Part shown: piece by piece, positions 54,001 to 62,904 of the stretch | Position numbering within the stretch: the first letter of the stretch is position 1 | Layout of the letters: each line of letters opens with the position of its first letter | Position numbers and translations under genes: made by a program | Assembly (NCBI RefSeq): GCF_018130695.1 | Contig: NZ_JAFCJX010000002.1 | Span: 124,001 to 188,000 of the forward strand | Direction: 5' to 3' | Source of the DNA: Bradyrhizobium jicamae | GTDB taxonomy: Bacteria > Pseudomonadota > Alphaproteobacteria > Rhizobiales > Xanthobacteraceae | DNA length: 64,000 nt | The notes under the pieces: generated by a model | Told to the model about the DNA's origin: nothing | Database searches by the model: none | What the model saw: only the letters and a program-made list of their open reading frames with translations

Positions 54001-54219
54001 GTCCTGATGACGGCGGCCGCCATGATCGTCGGCATGATCCCGATGGCGATCGGCGGCGCCGGCGAGGAGCAGAATGCCGCGCTCGCGCGTGCCGTCATCG
54101 GCGGGCTGTTGTTTGCGACGCCAACGACATTGCTGGTCGTGCCCTACCTCTTCGCCATGCTGCGCAAGGGCAATGACGGCAAGAAACATCACGGAGTATT
54201 TGAGGAGGTGCTGGAATGA
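51028..54219 (+). CDS. RND efflux transporter permease (AcrB/HAE type)
   Basis: The 1063-residue inner-membrane pump starts with the RND entry helix FALRFPHTFYVVAALVLFLG, the porter-domain motif QMPTDIFPEINIPVVTVIW, and the proton-relay Asp pair in GLALAVGILVDDSTVTLEN. A second set of helices ends near residue 1050. It would export hydrophobic or amphiphilic compounds through an outer-membrane channel encoded elsewhere. GGAG lies before the ATG at 51028. Its end overlaps the adaptor gene (ATGA). The order permease-adaptor is the reverse of most such operons. Confidence 0.93.
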   Translation: MGIVRFALRFPHTFYVVAALVLFLGVVSVRQMPTDIFPEINIPVVTVIWSYTGLSTPEMEQRVTTYSQYSISSNVNGIKNIEAQTLAGLSVQKIYFQPDVNLDLAISQIVSATNSIRALMPPGIQPPVVVQFNASSVPVLQISLSSDTLSEQQLYDYGIYRIRQQLAPIAGITLPTPAGGKYRQIMVDVDPDKLTAKGLTPLDVVNAVNAQNLTLPAGTAKFGSTQYVVRTNATPGSIDDLNNIPIKVVNGATIFVKDVGQVHDGWLVQQNVVRENGRRSVLLSIIKNGNASTLSVVNAVHKALQAARAAAPPGMEINELFDQSVFVKDSVEGVLREGAIAAALTALMILLFLGSWRSTVVVMVSIPLSILASLIVLYFMGETLNTMTLGGLALAVGILVDDSTVTLENTHRLLTEEGLPLPQATLHGAAGIAVPTLVSTLAISCVFTSVVFLEGPAKYLFTPLGLAVVFAMLASYGFSRTLTPIIIGLLLKGEHHGPSDGSPKGFFARFHAGFERGFEAMRHSYSRSLRELLTHPFILPAGMVAVLALGIVLYPMVGREFFPVIDGGQIQLHVRAPAGSRIENTERVFQDVENKIREVIPDSERELVVDNIGLPARSYNLAFSDGSTIGVNDGAILISLKEGHRPTPEYVRKLREVLPASFPGVTFYFQAADIVTQILNFGLPAQIDVRTVGYDRANNLRAARELRGRIAAIAGVADAHLQQEVDAPAFLADIDRSRAAQLGLNASTIATNVNVSLSSSEQVTPNFWTDPKSGIPYFLAVQTPESKIASLNDLANTPISTSLASAQTDTSIPGLLSNVATFRRASIPTNSNQANVQPVYEVYASVQGRDLGGVAGEISRIVADVQKELKPGNTIQVIGQIQSMDAAFVDLGIGLLFAAVFVYMLMVVNYQNFGDPFVVILALPATLCGIVTMLFITGTTLNVPSLMGAIMAVGVASANSILLVTFAREQQLAGKSAFEAAIDAGHTRIRPVLMTAAAMIVGMIPMAIGGAGEEQNAALARAVIGGLLFATPTTLLVVPYLFAMLRKGNDGKKHHGVFEEVLE

Positions 54220-55484
54220 ACTACAACGGTCCCATCAACACCGGAGCGGCCACCGAGACAGACCGCGTCAACGACACACCGGCGCCTGTCGTGCAAAAAA
54301 GGGGGCGTCGAGGGCGGCTGATGCTGCTCGGCGTCGTGGTGGTTTTCACCGGTTCGCTGACATCGGGTGCCTGGAACCATCTGACGCAATATCGCCTCAC
54401 CGCGGTTGCAGCCGAAGCTGAACGCAATCTCGTTCCGCAGGTCCGCCTCGCGGCCGTCGCAGCGAGCGGCGAGACCCAGGTGGTGCGGCTGCCCGCAACC
54501 ACGTCGGCGTTTGCCAGTGCCAACATCTTTGCCCGCGCCTCCGGCTATGTCGGCAAGCGGGAGGTCGATATCGGCGACCGCGTCAAGGCTGGGCAACTTC
54601 TGGCGGAGATCGTCGCGCCGGAGCTCGACCACCAGATCGCGCAGGCCGAAGCCACGCTCGCGCAGCTCAAATTCGCGCTGCAGCAGGCCGAGGCCAACCG
54701 CGAGCTGGCCAAGGTAACTTGGGACCGCGACCGGCCGCTGGTCGACAAGGGCTGGGTCACCGGGCAGCAAGGCACGATCGACCAGCAGAACTTGAAGGCG
54801 CAGGAGGCCGCCGTCCAGGTCGCGCAGGCCAACGTAACGGCCGAGGAGGCGCAGGTGCAGGTGCTGCATCAGCAGAAGGTCTATCAGCAGGTGGTCGCGC
54901 CGTTCGACGGCGTCATCACCCAGCGCAATATCGATGTCGGCAGCCTGGTGCAGGCGGACGCGACCTCCGGAACCTTCATGTTCAACCTGATGCAGGGCAA
55001 CGTCATCCGCACCCAGGTGTTCGTGCCGCAAGACCAGGCTTTTGGCCTCGAGCCGGGCATCGAGGCCGTGGTGCACGTGCCTGAAATTCCCGACCGCAGC
55101 TTCCCCGGAAAGGTGACGCGGATAGCAGATGCGATCCAGCCGGGCTCTCGCACGCTTTTGGCGGAGATCGATATCCCCAACCCGGACGGCGCACTGAAGC
55201 CGGGCATCTACTGCACCATCGAGCTGCACATCCCGCGCAAGTCACCGAGCTTCCAGATCTCCGCCGACGCCATCATCTTCAATGAAGGCGGCACGCAGGT
55301 TGCCGTGGTCGAGAACGGCGTGGTGCATCTGCGCAAGGTCAATGTGGTGCGCGACTTCGGGCAAAGGGTCGACATCGATCGCGGCGTCAAGGCGGGCGAT
55401 GAGGTGATCCTCAATCCCCCGGTCGATCTCGCCGAGGGCAGCAAGGTCAAGCCTCGTCGACCGACCGCGCAGCAGATGTCGTGA
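54216..55484 (+). CDS. RND efflux periplasmic adaptor (membrane fusion protein)
   Basis: The 422-residue protein has one N-terminal membrane anchor (LMLLGVVVVFTGSLTSG), a barrel-sandwich region (ASGYVGKREVDIGDRVKAGQLLAEIVAPELDHQIAQAE), a long helical hairpin (~130-190) and a beta-barrel close (VVAPFDGVITQRNIDVGSLV). No lipobox Cys is seen. It links the permease to an outer-membrane channel. Start is fixed by the ATGA overlap with the permease. A gene for the channel is not in the window. Confidence 0.92.
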   Translation: MNYNGPINTGAATETDRVNDTPAPVVQKRGRRGRLMLLGVVVVFTGSLTSGAWNHLTQYRLTAVAAEAERNLVPQVRLAAVAASGETQVVRLPATTSAFASANIFARASGYVGKREVDIGDRVKAGQLLAEIVAPELDHQIAQAEATLAQLKFALQQAEANRELAKVTWDRDRPLVDKGWVTGQQGTIDQQNLKAQEAAVQVAQANVTAEEAQVQVLHQQKVYQQVVAPFDGVITQRNIDVGSLVQADATSGTFMFNLMQGNVIRTQVFVPQDQAFGLEPGIEAVVHVPEIPDRSFPGKVTRIADAIQPGSRTLLAEIDIPNPDGALKPGIYCTIELHIPRKSPSFQISADAIIFNEGGTQVAVVENGVVHLRKVNVVRDFGQRVDIDRGVKAGDEVILNPPVDLAEGSKVKPRRPTAQQMS

Positions 55485-55587
55485 GCGACGAGGGTGTAAT
55501 CGCCTGGCGAAGAGGTGGCGATCCCGATCTTCAGACCCCTGTCCAGCCTGGAGTTCGCATCCTGTTCACTGAAGGACAGGTCCGCCA

Positions 55588-55624
55588 TGAAAGGATATCG
55601 CGACGAAGGCGCGATATCCTTTCA
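55588..55624. terminator. Perfect 15-base hairpin between convergent genes
   Basis: TGAAAGGATATCGCG (55588-55602) and its exact complement CGCGATATCCTTTCA (55610-55624) flank a seven-base loop ACGAAGG. It sits between the RND adaptor and the convergent MFS gene. A bidirectional terminator is the simplest reading, although T-runs are short. Confidence 0.65.
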
Positions 55625-55660
55625 GCAAGATTCATGAAAACGTACGCCGAATGTGATGCT

Positions 55661-56881
55661 TCAAGAGGAGCCGCTCGGAAGGCCGGGCTTGTCCATGGCG
55701 ACCGCGACACCGAAGATGATCAGTCCGCCCAGGGCCAGGACGGCTCCGGCAAGTCCCGTAGAGGCGACGCCGAAACCTGCTGCAATCGCTGCGCCGCCGA
55801 GAGCGGCGCCGATTGCATTGGCGAGATTGATCGCGCAACCGTTCAACATGGCGCCAAGCGATTGGGCCTGGCCGGCAACGTCAATGAGGCGGATCTGGAG
55901 TGCAGGCACGAGGGCGATGCTGACCAAGCCCGCCACGAAGATATTGGCGAGAAGAGCCAGGAGATTGTGCAGGCTGAAGTAAACCAGTGCATAGGTTGCG
56001 ACGTTGAGAAGCAGCAGCCCGCCAAGGGCTTGCATGACCCCACGATCGGCCATCCAGGCGCCGACAAAGTTGCCAAAGAACATGCCTACGCCTATCACGC
56101 AAAGGGCCAGCGGTAGCGTGGAGGGCTGGGCGTGGGTCACTTCGGCCAGCGCTGGCGCCAGATAAGTGTAGGCCGAAAAGAGGCCTCCGAGCCCGACAGC
56201 GCCCATGCCCAGCGTCAGCCACACCTGCAGCCTGGTTAGTGCGCCGAGTTCGCGCCGCGCACTGGCGTCGCGCGCCGCCGGCAATTCAGGAAGGGTTGCG
56301 CGGCATAATCCGCCGGCGATCAGGCCCAGCATCGCAAGCCCGATGTAAGTCGCCTGCCAACCGAGCTTCTCCCCAATCCAGCTTCCGAGAGGCGCGCCGA
56401 TCAGATTGGCGAGGCTGATACCCATCATCACGCGCGCCATAGCCTGTGCGCGTTTGCCGGGATGAGCCATATGGGCGGCCACCAGCACGGCAACGCCGAA
56501 GTAGGCACCGTGTGGCAAGCCTGACACAAAGCGGGCGGCCACGAGGGAGCCATAGTGACCGGCGAGTGCCGTCGCAAGGTTACCGAGAATAAAGAAGCCC
56601 AAGAGACTTACCAGCAATGTGCGGCGTGACGCCTTCGCGGCGATGGCAGCAATCGACGGCACGCCGACGACGACCCCGATCGCATAAGCGCTGACGAATT
56701 CACCTGCCTCCGGAATGCTCGCGTGGGTCTGGCGGGCCATTTCGGGAAGCAACCCCATCGATGCGAATTCTGAGGTTCCGAGGGCGAACGCCCCCAGAAT
56801 GAGGGCAAATTCCGCCGCCACTCCCCTCCAAAACCGAGGTGCGCGCGAACTCGTCCGATCTATTGATGTGCTTGAAGTCAT
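55661..56881 (-). CDS. MFS transporter, DHA1 drug-efflux type (AraJ-like)
   Basis: The 406-residue protein has twelve hydrophobic helices and the DHA1 opening FALGTSEFASMGLLPEMARQ (as in AraJ/YdhP-type sugar or drug exporters), the A-like loop AAKASRRTLLVSLLG and motif C-like GAPLGSWIGEKLGWQATYIG. It probably exports a small compound. It follows the LysR gene on the same strand with a 219-base gap and converges with the RND operon. Confidence 0.88.
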   Translation of the reverse strand: MTSSTSIDRTSSRAPRFWRGVAAEFALILGAFALGTSEFASMGLLPEMARQTHASIPEAGEFVSAYAIGVVVGVPSIAAIAAKASRRTLLVSLLGFFILGNLATALAGHYGSLVAARFVSGLPHGAYFGVAVLVAAHMAHPGKRAQAMARVMMGISLANLIGAPLGSWIGEKLGWQATYIGLAMLGLIAGGLCRATLPELPAARDASARRELGALTRLQVWLTLGMGAVGLGGLFSAYTYLAPALAEVTHAQPSTLPLALCVIGVGMFFGNFVGAWMADRGVMQALGGLLLLNVATYALVYFSLHNLLALLANIFVAGLVSIALVPALQIRLIDVAGQAQSLGAMLNGCAINLANAIGAALGGAAIAAGFGVASTGLAGAVLALGGLIIFGVAVAMDKPGLPSGSS

Positions 56882-57100
56882 CTCTGCTCCGCTGAGTTAG
56901 ACTCACCGGTCTAGCCACAAAGCGGAGAGCGAGTGAATTGCGAGTAACGGAATGGACCTTTCGCAGTCTCTGAACAATCACCAAAAAACGGTTCGTTCAT
57001 TCACGGCATACGATCATCGGCGCCGCCTGCTTGATAGGCACATCCAAGAAGATTGCCGGCTAGCCCTATGTCGGTCATGGCGATGCGCTGACGGCAAAGA

Positions 57101-58057
57101 CTATGCGGTCGACGGCGACTGGGCGTCCCGTCCGGAACGCTCAATGGCGTCCCACCTTGCCGGCAGCTTGTTCTCTCGCATGAATGACAAGAATGCATCC
57201 AGCGGCGCGGGATTTTGTCGTCGGCTGGGATAGAACAGATAGATTCCGGTGATCGGCGAGCACCAGTCAGCGAGTATCGGTACCATCGTTCCGCGTTGCA
57301 CTTGCTCGTGCACTAAAACTCTGGGCAGCAGGCCAATGCCTGCTCCGTGCTCGACTGCCGTTGCGAGAACCCGAAGGTCATTCGCAACGAAGTGCATGCC
57401 TATCGCTGGCGCCGCTTTCTGATCTTGACGGTGCAGAATCCATGGTCGGATCGTGCCATCGTAGGACGAACGCAGCCGTACGCAGCGATGGTTGCAAAGG
57501 TCCTCGGGCGCCTGTGGCGTCCTGCGCTGTGCCACGTATTGGGGGGAGGCAAACAGAAATTCCCCGAACGGTCCGACCAAACGCTGCGTGATCATGTCCT
57601 TTTCGATTCTGTCGCCCAATTGAACGCCGGCGTCGATCCGATTCGAGACGAGATCGAGGTGAAGATCGTCCACAAGCATTTCAAGCTCGATATCCGGATA
57701 CGTGGCCATGAACTGCCCAATCAACGGTCCCACAATCAATGTTGCAGCTGTTCGGGACACGACAATGCGCAAACGCCCTCCAGGACTTTTTCGGAATCGG
57801 GTCAAGCCATCGAGTGCCGTTTCCAACCCCTGAAAGACCGGCCCGAGCTCGGCGAGTAGCTGATTGCCTGCCTCCGTCAGCGAAACGCTCTTCGTCGTTC
57901 GCGCCAGAAGTCTCACGCCAAGCTTTTCCTCCAGGCCCTTCAAGGTCTGGCTAATGCTAGCCAGGGAGACATTGAGGGCGGCCGCCGCGCGCGTAAAGTT
58001 CAACTGGCGCGCCACCTCCGCGAACATGGCGAGTTCGCGGAATTCTGGTCGTTGCAT
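57101..58057 (-). CDS. LysR-family transcriptional regulator
   Basis: The 318-residue regulator has the HTH at 1-60 (ELAMFAEVARQLNFTRAAAALNVSLASISQTLKGLEEKLGVRLLART) and a full effector domain (GRLRIVVSRTAATLIVGPLIGQFM). GGAGGATCGAGAC selects the ATG at 58057 over earlier in-frame starts. Upstream of the MFS gene on the same strand, it could control that gene. The divergent operon at 58.5 kb appears to be under LacI control instead. Confidence 0.9.
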   Translation of the reverse strand: MQRPEFRELAMFAEVARQLNFTRAAAALNVSLASISQTLKGLEEKLGVRLLARTTKSVSLTEAGNQLLAELGPVFQGLETALDGLTRFRKSPGGRLRIVVSRTAATLIVGPLIGQFMATYPDIELEMLVDDLHLDLVSNRIDAGVQLGDRIEKDMITQRLVGPFGEFLFASPQYVAQRRTPQAPEDLCNHRCVRLRSSYDGTIRPWILHRQDQKAAPAIGMHFVANDLRVLATAVEHGAGIGLLPRVLVHEQVQRGTMVPILADWCSPITGIYLFYPSRRQNPAPLDAFLSFMRENKLPARWDAIERSGRDAQSPSTA

Positions 58058-58400
58058 GTCTCGATCCTCCATGTGCACCGGAGGGTGTCACATGGTCGCC
58101 GTTCGTGAACAAGTGCGTGGCCGCTCACCAACACGGCATCGGGGGCGTTCGATGGATCGGAAGTCGAGAACGCGCGCATGCTTGCCGCCAGCTCCAAATT
58201 GAACGGGCTCGGTGGTCTCGGCATGCCAACGCGATACCACAGGCACGTCGGTACAGATCGACGGCGCGCGCTCCGCGGATTTGGACAGCAGAGCGGTCAA
58301 ATCGGACGTCAACAGAGTCAGAGTGGCTGCTATTCCCGGACGCGCTGCGATGACTGCATCGTTCTGGCGGGGGATCGTTCGCTTTCCGTCGGAGGTGGGC
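58058..58400. other. Spacer between the LysR gene and the FMN-reductase promoter
   Basis: No convincing gene here. The right end runs into the promoter and operator region described separately. No tRNA or repeat was noticed. Confidence 0.5.
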
Positions 58401-58427
58401 TTGACAGGTTTCTCTTGGGAATATAAT
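58401..58427 (+). promoter_or_regulatory. Sigma-70-type promoter with consensus hexamers
   Basis: TTGACA at 58401-58406 and TATAAT at 58422-58427 match both housekeeping hexamers, with a 15-base spacer that is 2 bases shorter than ideal. A LacI-type operator begins at the last base of the -10 box. It would drive the operon that starts with the FMN reductase at 58531. Confidence 0.65.
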
Positions 58428-58495
58428 GCAAACGTTAGCATAAGAAAATTGCTGCGTATTTTGGCATTTGAGCCATCAAAGAACAAACGTTAGCG
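58427..58495. promoter_or_regulatory. LacI-type operator pair
   Basis: TGCAAACGTTAGCA (58427-58440) and the closely similar ACAAACGTTAGCG (58483-58495) share CAAACGTTAGC, with 55 bases between equivalent positions. The central CG and the flanking TGC/GCA fit LacI-family sites. A third copy, TGCAAACGTTGTGC, is at 61691-61704 before the LacI gene of this operon. Confidence 0.65.
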
Positions 58496-58530
58496 CAAAT
58501 CGCAGCAGAGCCAAAGCAGAGCCGTACCAC

Positions 58531-59097
58531 ATGAGCCAAAGCGTCCTCGTCCTCGTCGGAAGTGCACGTAAGACTTCCATCAATCTCAAGCTCGCAAGGG
58601 CGCTGGTCCGTTTGGCCCCGCAAGGACTGCAGTTCGATTTTGCCGCACTCCACGACCTGCCGCTCTTCAATCAGGATCACGAGCAAGACATGCCATCGGA
58701 AGTGCTGCGGGTGCGGCGGCAGATCGAGGCGGCGCGCGGGTTGCTGTTCGTGACGCCGGAGCACAACCGCTCCATCCCGTCCCTGCTGAAGAACGTCATT
58801 GATTGGGCCTCGCGTCCATATGGCAGGAGCCTGTGGTCGAGAAAGCCGGCCGCCATTGCGGGAGCCTCGGTCGGAGCGATCGGTACCGCGGTTGCGCAGG
58901 CGCATCTGCGTTCAATGCTCGGCTATCTCGACGTTCCGACCCTTGGCCAGCCCGAGGTCTGCCTCCGAGTCACCGAAGGGCTGATCAGCGACGAAGGCGA
59001 GATCGAGAACGAAGGTACGCGAGCCTTCCTGCAGTCGTTCATGGCCAAATACGCCGAATGGGTCGCCGGGTTTGAGAGAAGCCGCCTGGCAAGCTGA
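58531..59097 (+). CDS. NAD(P)H-dependent FMN reductase family protein
   Basis: The 188-residue flavodoxin-fold protein has the phosphate loop [19 protein letters not shown] and the family strand [25 protein letters not shown]. Members reduce FMN or quinones with NAD(P)H (SsuE, ChrR, azoreductase types). It is the first gene after the LacI-controlled promoter and lies 52 bases before the acyl-CoA dehydrogenase. It might supply reduced flavin or detoxify quinones; the partner enzyme is not evident. Confidence 0.85.
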   Translation: MSQSVLVLVGSARKTSINLKLARALVRLAPQGLQFDFAALHDLPLFNQDHEQDMPSEVLRVRRQIEAARGLLFVTPEHNRSIPSLLKNVIDWASRPYGRSLWSRKPAAIAGASVGAIGTAVAQAHLRSMLGYLDVPTLGQPEVCLRVTEGLISDEGEIENEGTRAFLQSFMAKYAEWVAGFERSRLAS

Positions 59098-59149
59098 TGG
59101 CAATCGGAAGGCTTGCAATTGGCAACGATACGGGGATGGCAGAGAAAAG

Positions 59150-60337
59150 ATGATCACTGCTTCGCATAAGCCGGCATTTCAATGGGACGATCCGCTTCTG
59201 CTCAATGCCCAGTTGACGGAAGATGAGCGGGCGGTCTGCGATTCCGCGCGCGCCTACAGCCAGAAGCAGTTGCGTGCGCGCATGCCCGAGGCCTTCCGAG
59301 CGGAACAAACCGACCCCGCGATCTTTCGCGAGATGGGGGAGTTGGGCCTGCTCGGCGTGACAATCCCGGAGGCCTATGGCGGGGCCGGCTTGAACTATGT
59401 CTGTTACGGCCTGGTCGCCCGCGAGGTCGAACGGGTGGATTCGGGGTATCGCTCGATGATGAGCGTGCAAAGCTCGCTCGTCATGGTGCCGATCAGCGAA
59501 TTCGGGACAGAGGTGCAGAAGCAGAAGTATCTTCCGAAACTCTCGAGCGGCGAACTGATCGGCTGCTTCGGCCTGACGGAGCCAAATCATGGCTCGGATC
59601 CGGGAAGCATGGCGACGCGCGCCCGGAAAGTCGCCGGCGGCTATTCGATCTCCGGATCGAAGATGTGGATCACCAACAGCCCCATCGCGGACGTCTTTGT
59701 CGTCTGGGCCAAGGATGACGCGGGCGATATCAGAGGTTTCGTGCTCGAGAAAGGCTGGAAGGGGCTGTCGGCGCCGGCGATCCACGGCAAGGTCGGTTTG
59801 CGCAGCAGCGTCACCGGCGAGATCGTCTTGGACCAGGTTTTCTGTCCGGAGGAGAACGCGTTCCCCGAGGTTCGCGGCCTCAAAGGGCCGTTCACCTGCC
59901 TGAACAGCGCGCGCTACGGCATCGCGTGGGGCGCGCTCGGGGCTGCCGAGGACTGCTACGTGACGGCGCGCCAGTACGTGATGGATCGAAAGCAGTTCGG
60001 AAAGCCGCTTGCCGCCAATCAACTGATCCAGAAGAAGCTGGCCGACATGCTCGCCGAAATCTCGCTCGGGATTCAAGGCTGCCTTCGCCTTGGGCGCATG
60101 AAGGACGAGGGAATCGCGGCAGTGGAAATCACCAGCATCATGAAGCGCAATTCCTGCGGCAAGGCGCTCGAGATCGCGCGCGCCGCGCGCGACATGCTCG
60201 GCGGCAATGGCATCAGCGATGAGTTCGGCGTTGCGCGCCATCTGGTGAATCTGGAGGTGGTGAACACCTACGAAGGAACCCATGATGTGCACGCCCTCAT
60301 CCTGGGGCGCGCCATCACCGGCATTGCGGCGTTCTAG
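59150..60337 (+). CDS. Acyl-CoA dehydrogenase, glutaryl-CoA dehydrogenase type
   Basis: The 395-residue flavoprotein shows the acyl-CoA dehydrogenase signatures [17 protein letters not shown] and [18 protein letters not shown]. Its [18 protein letters not shown] end carries the catalytic Glu at the position used by glutaryl-CoA dehydrogenase. Glutaryl-CoA dehydrogenase makes crotonyl-CoA by oxidation and decarboxylation. The adjacent class III CoA-transferase could make the CoA ester. Four bases separate its stop from that gene. Other dicarboxylyl-CoA substrates are possible. Confidence 0.87.
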   Translation: MITASHKPAFQWDDPLLLNAQLTEDERAVCDSARAYSQKQLRARMPEAFRAEQTDPAIFREMGELGLLGVTIPEAYGGAGLNYVCYGLVAREVERVDSGYRSMMSVQSSLVMVPISEFGTEVQKQKYLPKLSSGELIGCFGLTEPNHGSDPGSMATRARKVAGGYSISGSKMWITNSPIADVFVVWAKDDAGDIRGFVLEKGWKGLSAPAIHGKVGLRSSVTGEIVLDQVFCPEENAFPEVRGLKGPFTCLNSARYGIAWGALGAAEDCYVTARQYVMDRKQFGKPLAANQLIQKKLADMLAEISLGIQGCLRLGRMKDEGIAAVEITSIMKRNSCGKALEIARAARDMLGGNGISDEFGVARHLVNLEVVNTYEGTHDVHALILGRAITGIAAF

Positions 60338-60341
60338 TCCG

Positions 60342-61583
60342 ATGACCGCGGCCTCCAACAATTCGGGAGCGCTGGCCCGCCTGCGGGTGCTTGATCTGTC
60401 GCGCGTGCTCGCCGGGCCATGGTCAGGGCAGCTGCTGGCAGATCTGGGAGCCGACGTCGTCAAGATCGAGCGGCCGGAGAGCGGTGACGACACGCGGTCA
60501 TGGGGGCCGCCCTGGCTCAGGGATGTCGAGGGCCAGGAGACGTCGGAAGCCGCCTACTATCTTTGCGCCAACCGCAACAAGAGATCCGTCACCGCCGATC
60601 TCAATCACCCGGATGGCCGACGCATCGTGCAGCGGCTTGCTGCCGGTGCGGACGTCGTCATCGAAAACTTCAAGGTCGACGGGCTGCGGCAATATGGTTT
60701 GGACTATGAAAGCCTGAAGCGCGATAATCAGCGGCTGATCTATTGCTCGATCACCGGCTTCGGCCAGACCGGGCCCTACGCGGCGCGGCCTGGCTACGAT
60801 TTCCTGATCCAGGGCATGGGCGGATTGATGGACCTGACCGGCTTGCCCGACGGTGCCAACGGAGGCGGTCCGGTGAAAGTCGGCGTGGCATTGGTCGATG
60901 TCATGACCGGTCTCTATGCCACGGTTGCGATCCTGTCGGCGTTGGCGCACCGCGAGCGCAGCGGCCACGGCCAGCACATCGATCTGGCCCTGCTCGATGT
61001 CCAGGTCGCGACCCTTGCCAACCAGGCGTCGAATTTTCTGGTCGGCGGCCAGCGGCCGCAGCGTCTCGGCAACGCCCATCCGAACATCGTGCCCTATCAG
61101 GATTTTCCGACCGCGGACGGCCACATGATCATCGCGGTCGGCAACGATCGCCAGTTCGTCAAGCTGTGTGCCGTGCTGGATCGGCCCGCATGGTCCGCCG
61201 ACGCCCGCTTCGCAGCCAATCCCCAACGCGTTGCCAACCGCGACGTGCTGGTGGAATTGATGCGCGGCGTCACCGTGACGCGGATGACCGATGCCTGGGT
61301 GTCGGCGATGGACGCTGCCGGCGTGCCGTGCGGTCCGATCAACAGCGTCGAGCGCGTGTTCGAGAATCCGCAGGTCCGGTCCCGCGGCACGCGCATCGAA
61401 ATGGATCACCCGCTGGGAGGCGTCGTGCCGCTGGTCGCCAATCCGATTCGCCTGTCGGCGACGCCGGTCGCGTATCGGTTCGCTCCGCCGGTGCTCGGGC
61501 AGCATACCGAGGACGTGCTGCAATCATGGCTCGGCGTCGATTCGTCGGAACTCGCCGCGCTTCGCGCGAGCCGCGCGGTGTAG
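60342..61583 (+). CDS. CaiB/BaiF (class III) CoA-transferase
   Basis: The 413-residue protein has the class III marks LRVLDLSRVLAGPWSGQLLADLGADVVKIERPESGDDTR near the N-terminus and ITGFGQTGPYAARPGYDFLIQGMGGLMDLTG, which includes the catalytic Asp region. It transfers CoA between acids, here perhaps from succinyl-CoA to glutarate or a relative, to feed the acyl-CoA dehydrogenase. It starts four bases after that gene. Exact acid unknown. Confidence 0.88.
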   Translation: MTAASNNSGALARLRVLDLSRVLAGPWSGQLLADLGADVVKIERPESGDDTRSWGPPWLRDVEGQETSEAAYYLCANRNKRSVTADLNHPDGRRIVQRLAAGADVVIENFKVDGLRQYGLDYESLKRDNQRLIYCSITGFGQTGPYAARPGYDFLIQGMGGLMDLTGLPDGANGGGPVKVGVALVDVMTGLYATVAILSALAHRERSGHGQHIDLALLDVQVATLANQASNFLVGGQRPQRLGNAHPNIVPYQDFPTADGHMIIAVGNDRQFVKLCAVLDRPAWSADARFAANPQRVANRDVLVELMRGVTVTRMTDAWVSAMDAAGVPCGPINSVERVFENPQVRSRGTRIEMDHPLGGVVPLVANPIRLSATPVAYRFAPPVLGQHTEDVLQSWLGVDSSELAALRASRAV

Positions 61584-61690
61584 CACGGGCGTTGGTCAAC
61601 CGGCTTGGGAGGGCTGGATACGATGCTGTCGTTAGTGTTGGACGCTCCTGCCATATCGCGATCCGGATCGCATTCGAGCCCAATATCTCG

Positions 61691-61704
61691 TGCAAACGTT
61701 GTGC
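61691..61704. promoter_or_regulatory. LacI-type operator upstream of the LacI gene
   Basis: TGCAAACGTTGTGC shares its first ten bases with the operator at 58427. It lies ~90 bases before the LacI start at 61794, suggesting autoregulation. Confidence 0.5.
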
Positions 61705-61793
61705 GATTGCGCCGGGCTGACGTCGCGCCTATGCTATCGTCATCACGCGGCATCTTCCGTGCCCTTCGCCTGAAAGAGACGTTCGGCAAGCTC

Positions 61794-62846
61794 ATGGTCA
61801 CCATCAAGGACATCGCAGCCCGCTTGCAAGTGTCGCCGTCGACGGTCGGGCGCGCGCTGGCGGATGACCCCCGCATCAGCAGTTCGATGAAGCAGAAGGT
61901 CAACGACGTCGCAAACGAGATCGGCTACGTCGCCAACCGGGCCGCGCGCATCATGCGCGGCGTCTCCAGCAACCTCGTCGGTCTGGTCGTTCCGGATATC
62001 CGCAACAGCTTCTATGCGACGATCGCGCACGCGCTGTCGAAATGTCTGGAGGAGGCGGGCTACCAATTGACGCTTTCGGAGACCGACGATGACCGGATGA
62101 CCGAGCTGCGTCACATTCGCGAACTGACCAGCGCGAATGTCGCCGGCGTCATCATCGTGCCCAGCGCCAAGCCGCATCCGGATACGGTCCGTCTCTTGAA
62201 GGCCATTCCGCACATCCAGCTGCTGCGAAAGATCTCCGGCCTGGGAGAGCAGTGGTTCGGAATGGACGATACGGCGGCGATGCATGAGGCAACGAGGCAC
62301 CTTGTTCAATTGGGGCATCGCCGCATCGGCTATGTCGGTGGCCTCGCCGAGCTGCCGACCGGCGCCGCGCGACTGCATGGATATCGCAGTGCGATTGGCA
62401 ATCCGTCCGCGAAGAATGACGGTCTGGTGGAGCTCGGGCCGCCATCCTCGATGGAGTTTGGCAGAGAAGCGTTGCGCCGGCTGCTGGCCCTGCCCAAGCC
62501 GCCCTCGGCCGTCGTCATCGGCTCCGTTCAGATCACCCAAGGTGTTCTCGAAGAGCTGCATTTGAGGGGCGTGTCGGTGCCCCGGCAACTTTCCGTCGTC
62601 GGCTTCGGAGATGAACTCGGTTTTCGCTGGTGGGGCCCGGGCCTGACCACGATCAGCCTGCCGGTATCGGAGCTGGCGACGGCAAGCGGGCTCTGGTTCG
62701 TCCATCAGATCAAGCAGAAATCGGTGAACGCCGCCCCATACAGCTCCATCTCGCCACCGACGCTGATCGTGCGGGGCAGCACCGCTGAATTTTCGCGTGC
62801 GCCGGCTGGCCGCGCCGCGAAGGGAATGCCCGCATCCGCGGACTGA
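61794..62846 (+). CDS. LacI-family transcriptional regulator
   Basis: The 350-residue regulator opens with TIKDIAARLQVSPSTVGRALADDPRISSSMKQKV, a LacI HTH, then hinge IMRGVSSNLVGLVVPDIRNSFYATIAHAL and an effector domain with LVQLGHRRIGYVGG. The ATG at 61794 puts the HTH at the N-terminus; longer in-frame starts lie further upstream. It is preceded by the CoA-transferase and followed by the hydroxyacid dehydrogenase on the same strand. Repeated TGCAAACGTT sites suggest it controls both itself and the 58.5 kb promoter. The effector-binding residues do not reveal the ligand. Confidence 0.9.
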   Translation: MVTIKDIAARLQVSPSTVGRALADDPRISSSMKQKVNDVANEIGYVANRAARIMRGVSSNLVGLVVPDIRNSFYATIAHALSKCLEEAGYQLTLSETDDDRMTELRHIRELTSANVAGVIIVPSAKPHPDTVRLLKAIPHIQLLRKISGLGEQWFGMDDTAAMHEATRHLVQLGHRRIGYVGGLAELPTGAARLHGYRSAIGNPSAKNDGLVELGPPSSMEFGREALRRLLALPKPPSAVVIGSVQITQGVLEELHLRGVSVPRQLSVVGFGDELGFRWWGPGLTTISLPVSELATASGLWFVHQIKQKSVNAAPYSSISPPTLIVRGSTAEFSRAPAGRAAKGMPASAD

Positions 62847-62904
62847 TGAATCCGGCGGGACGTGAGCCTGCTTGCACTGCCAATATAGCGATGGGTTTTC
62901 GACC

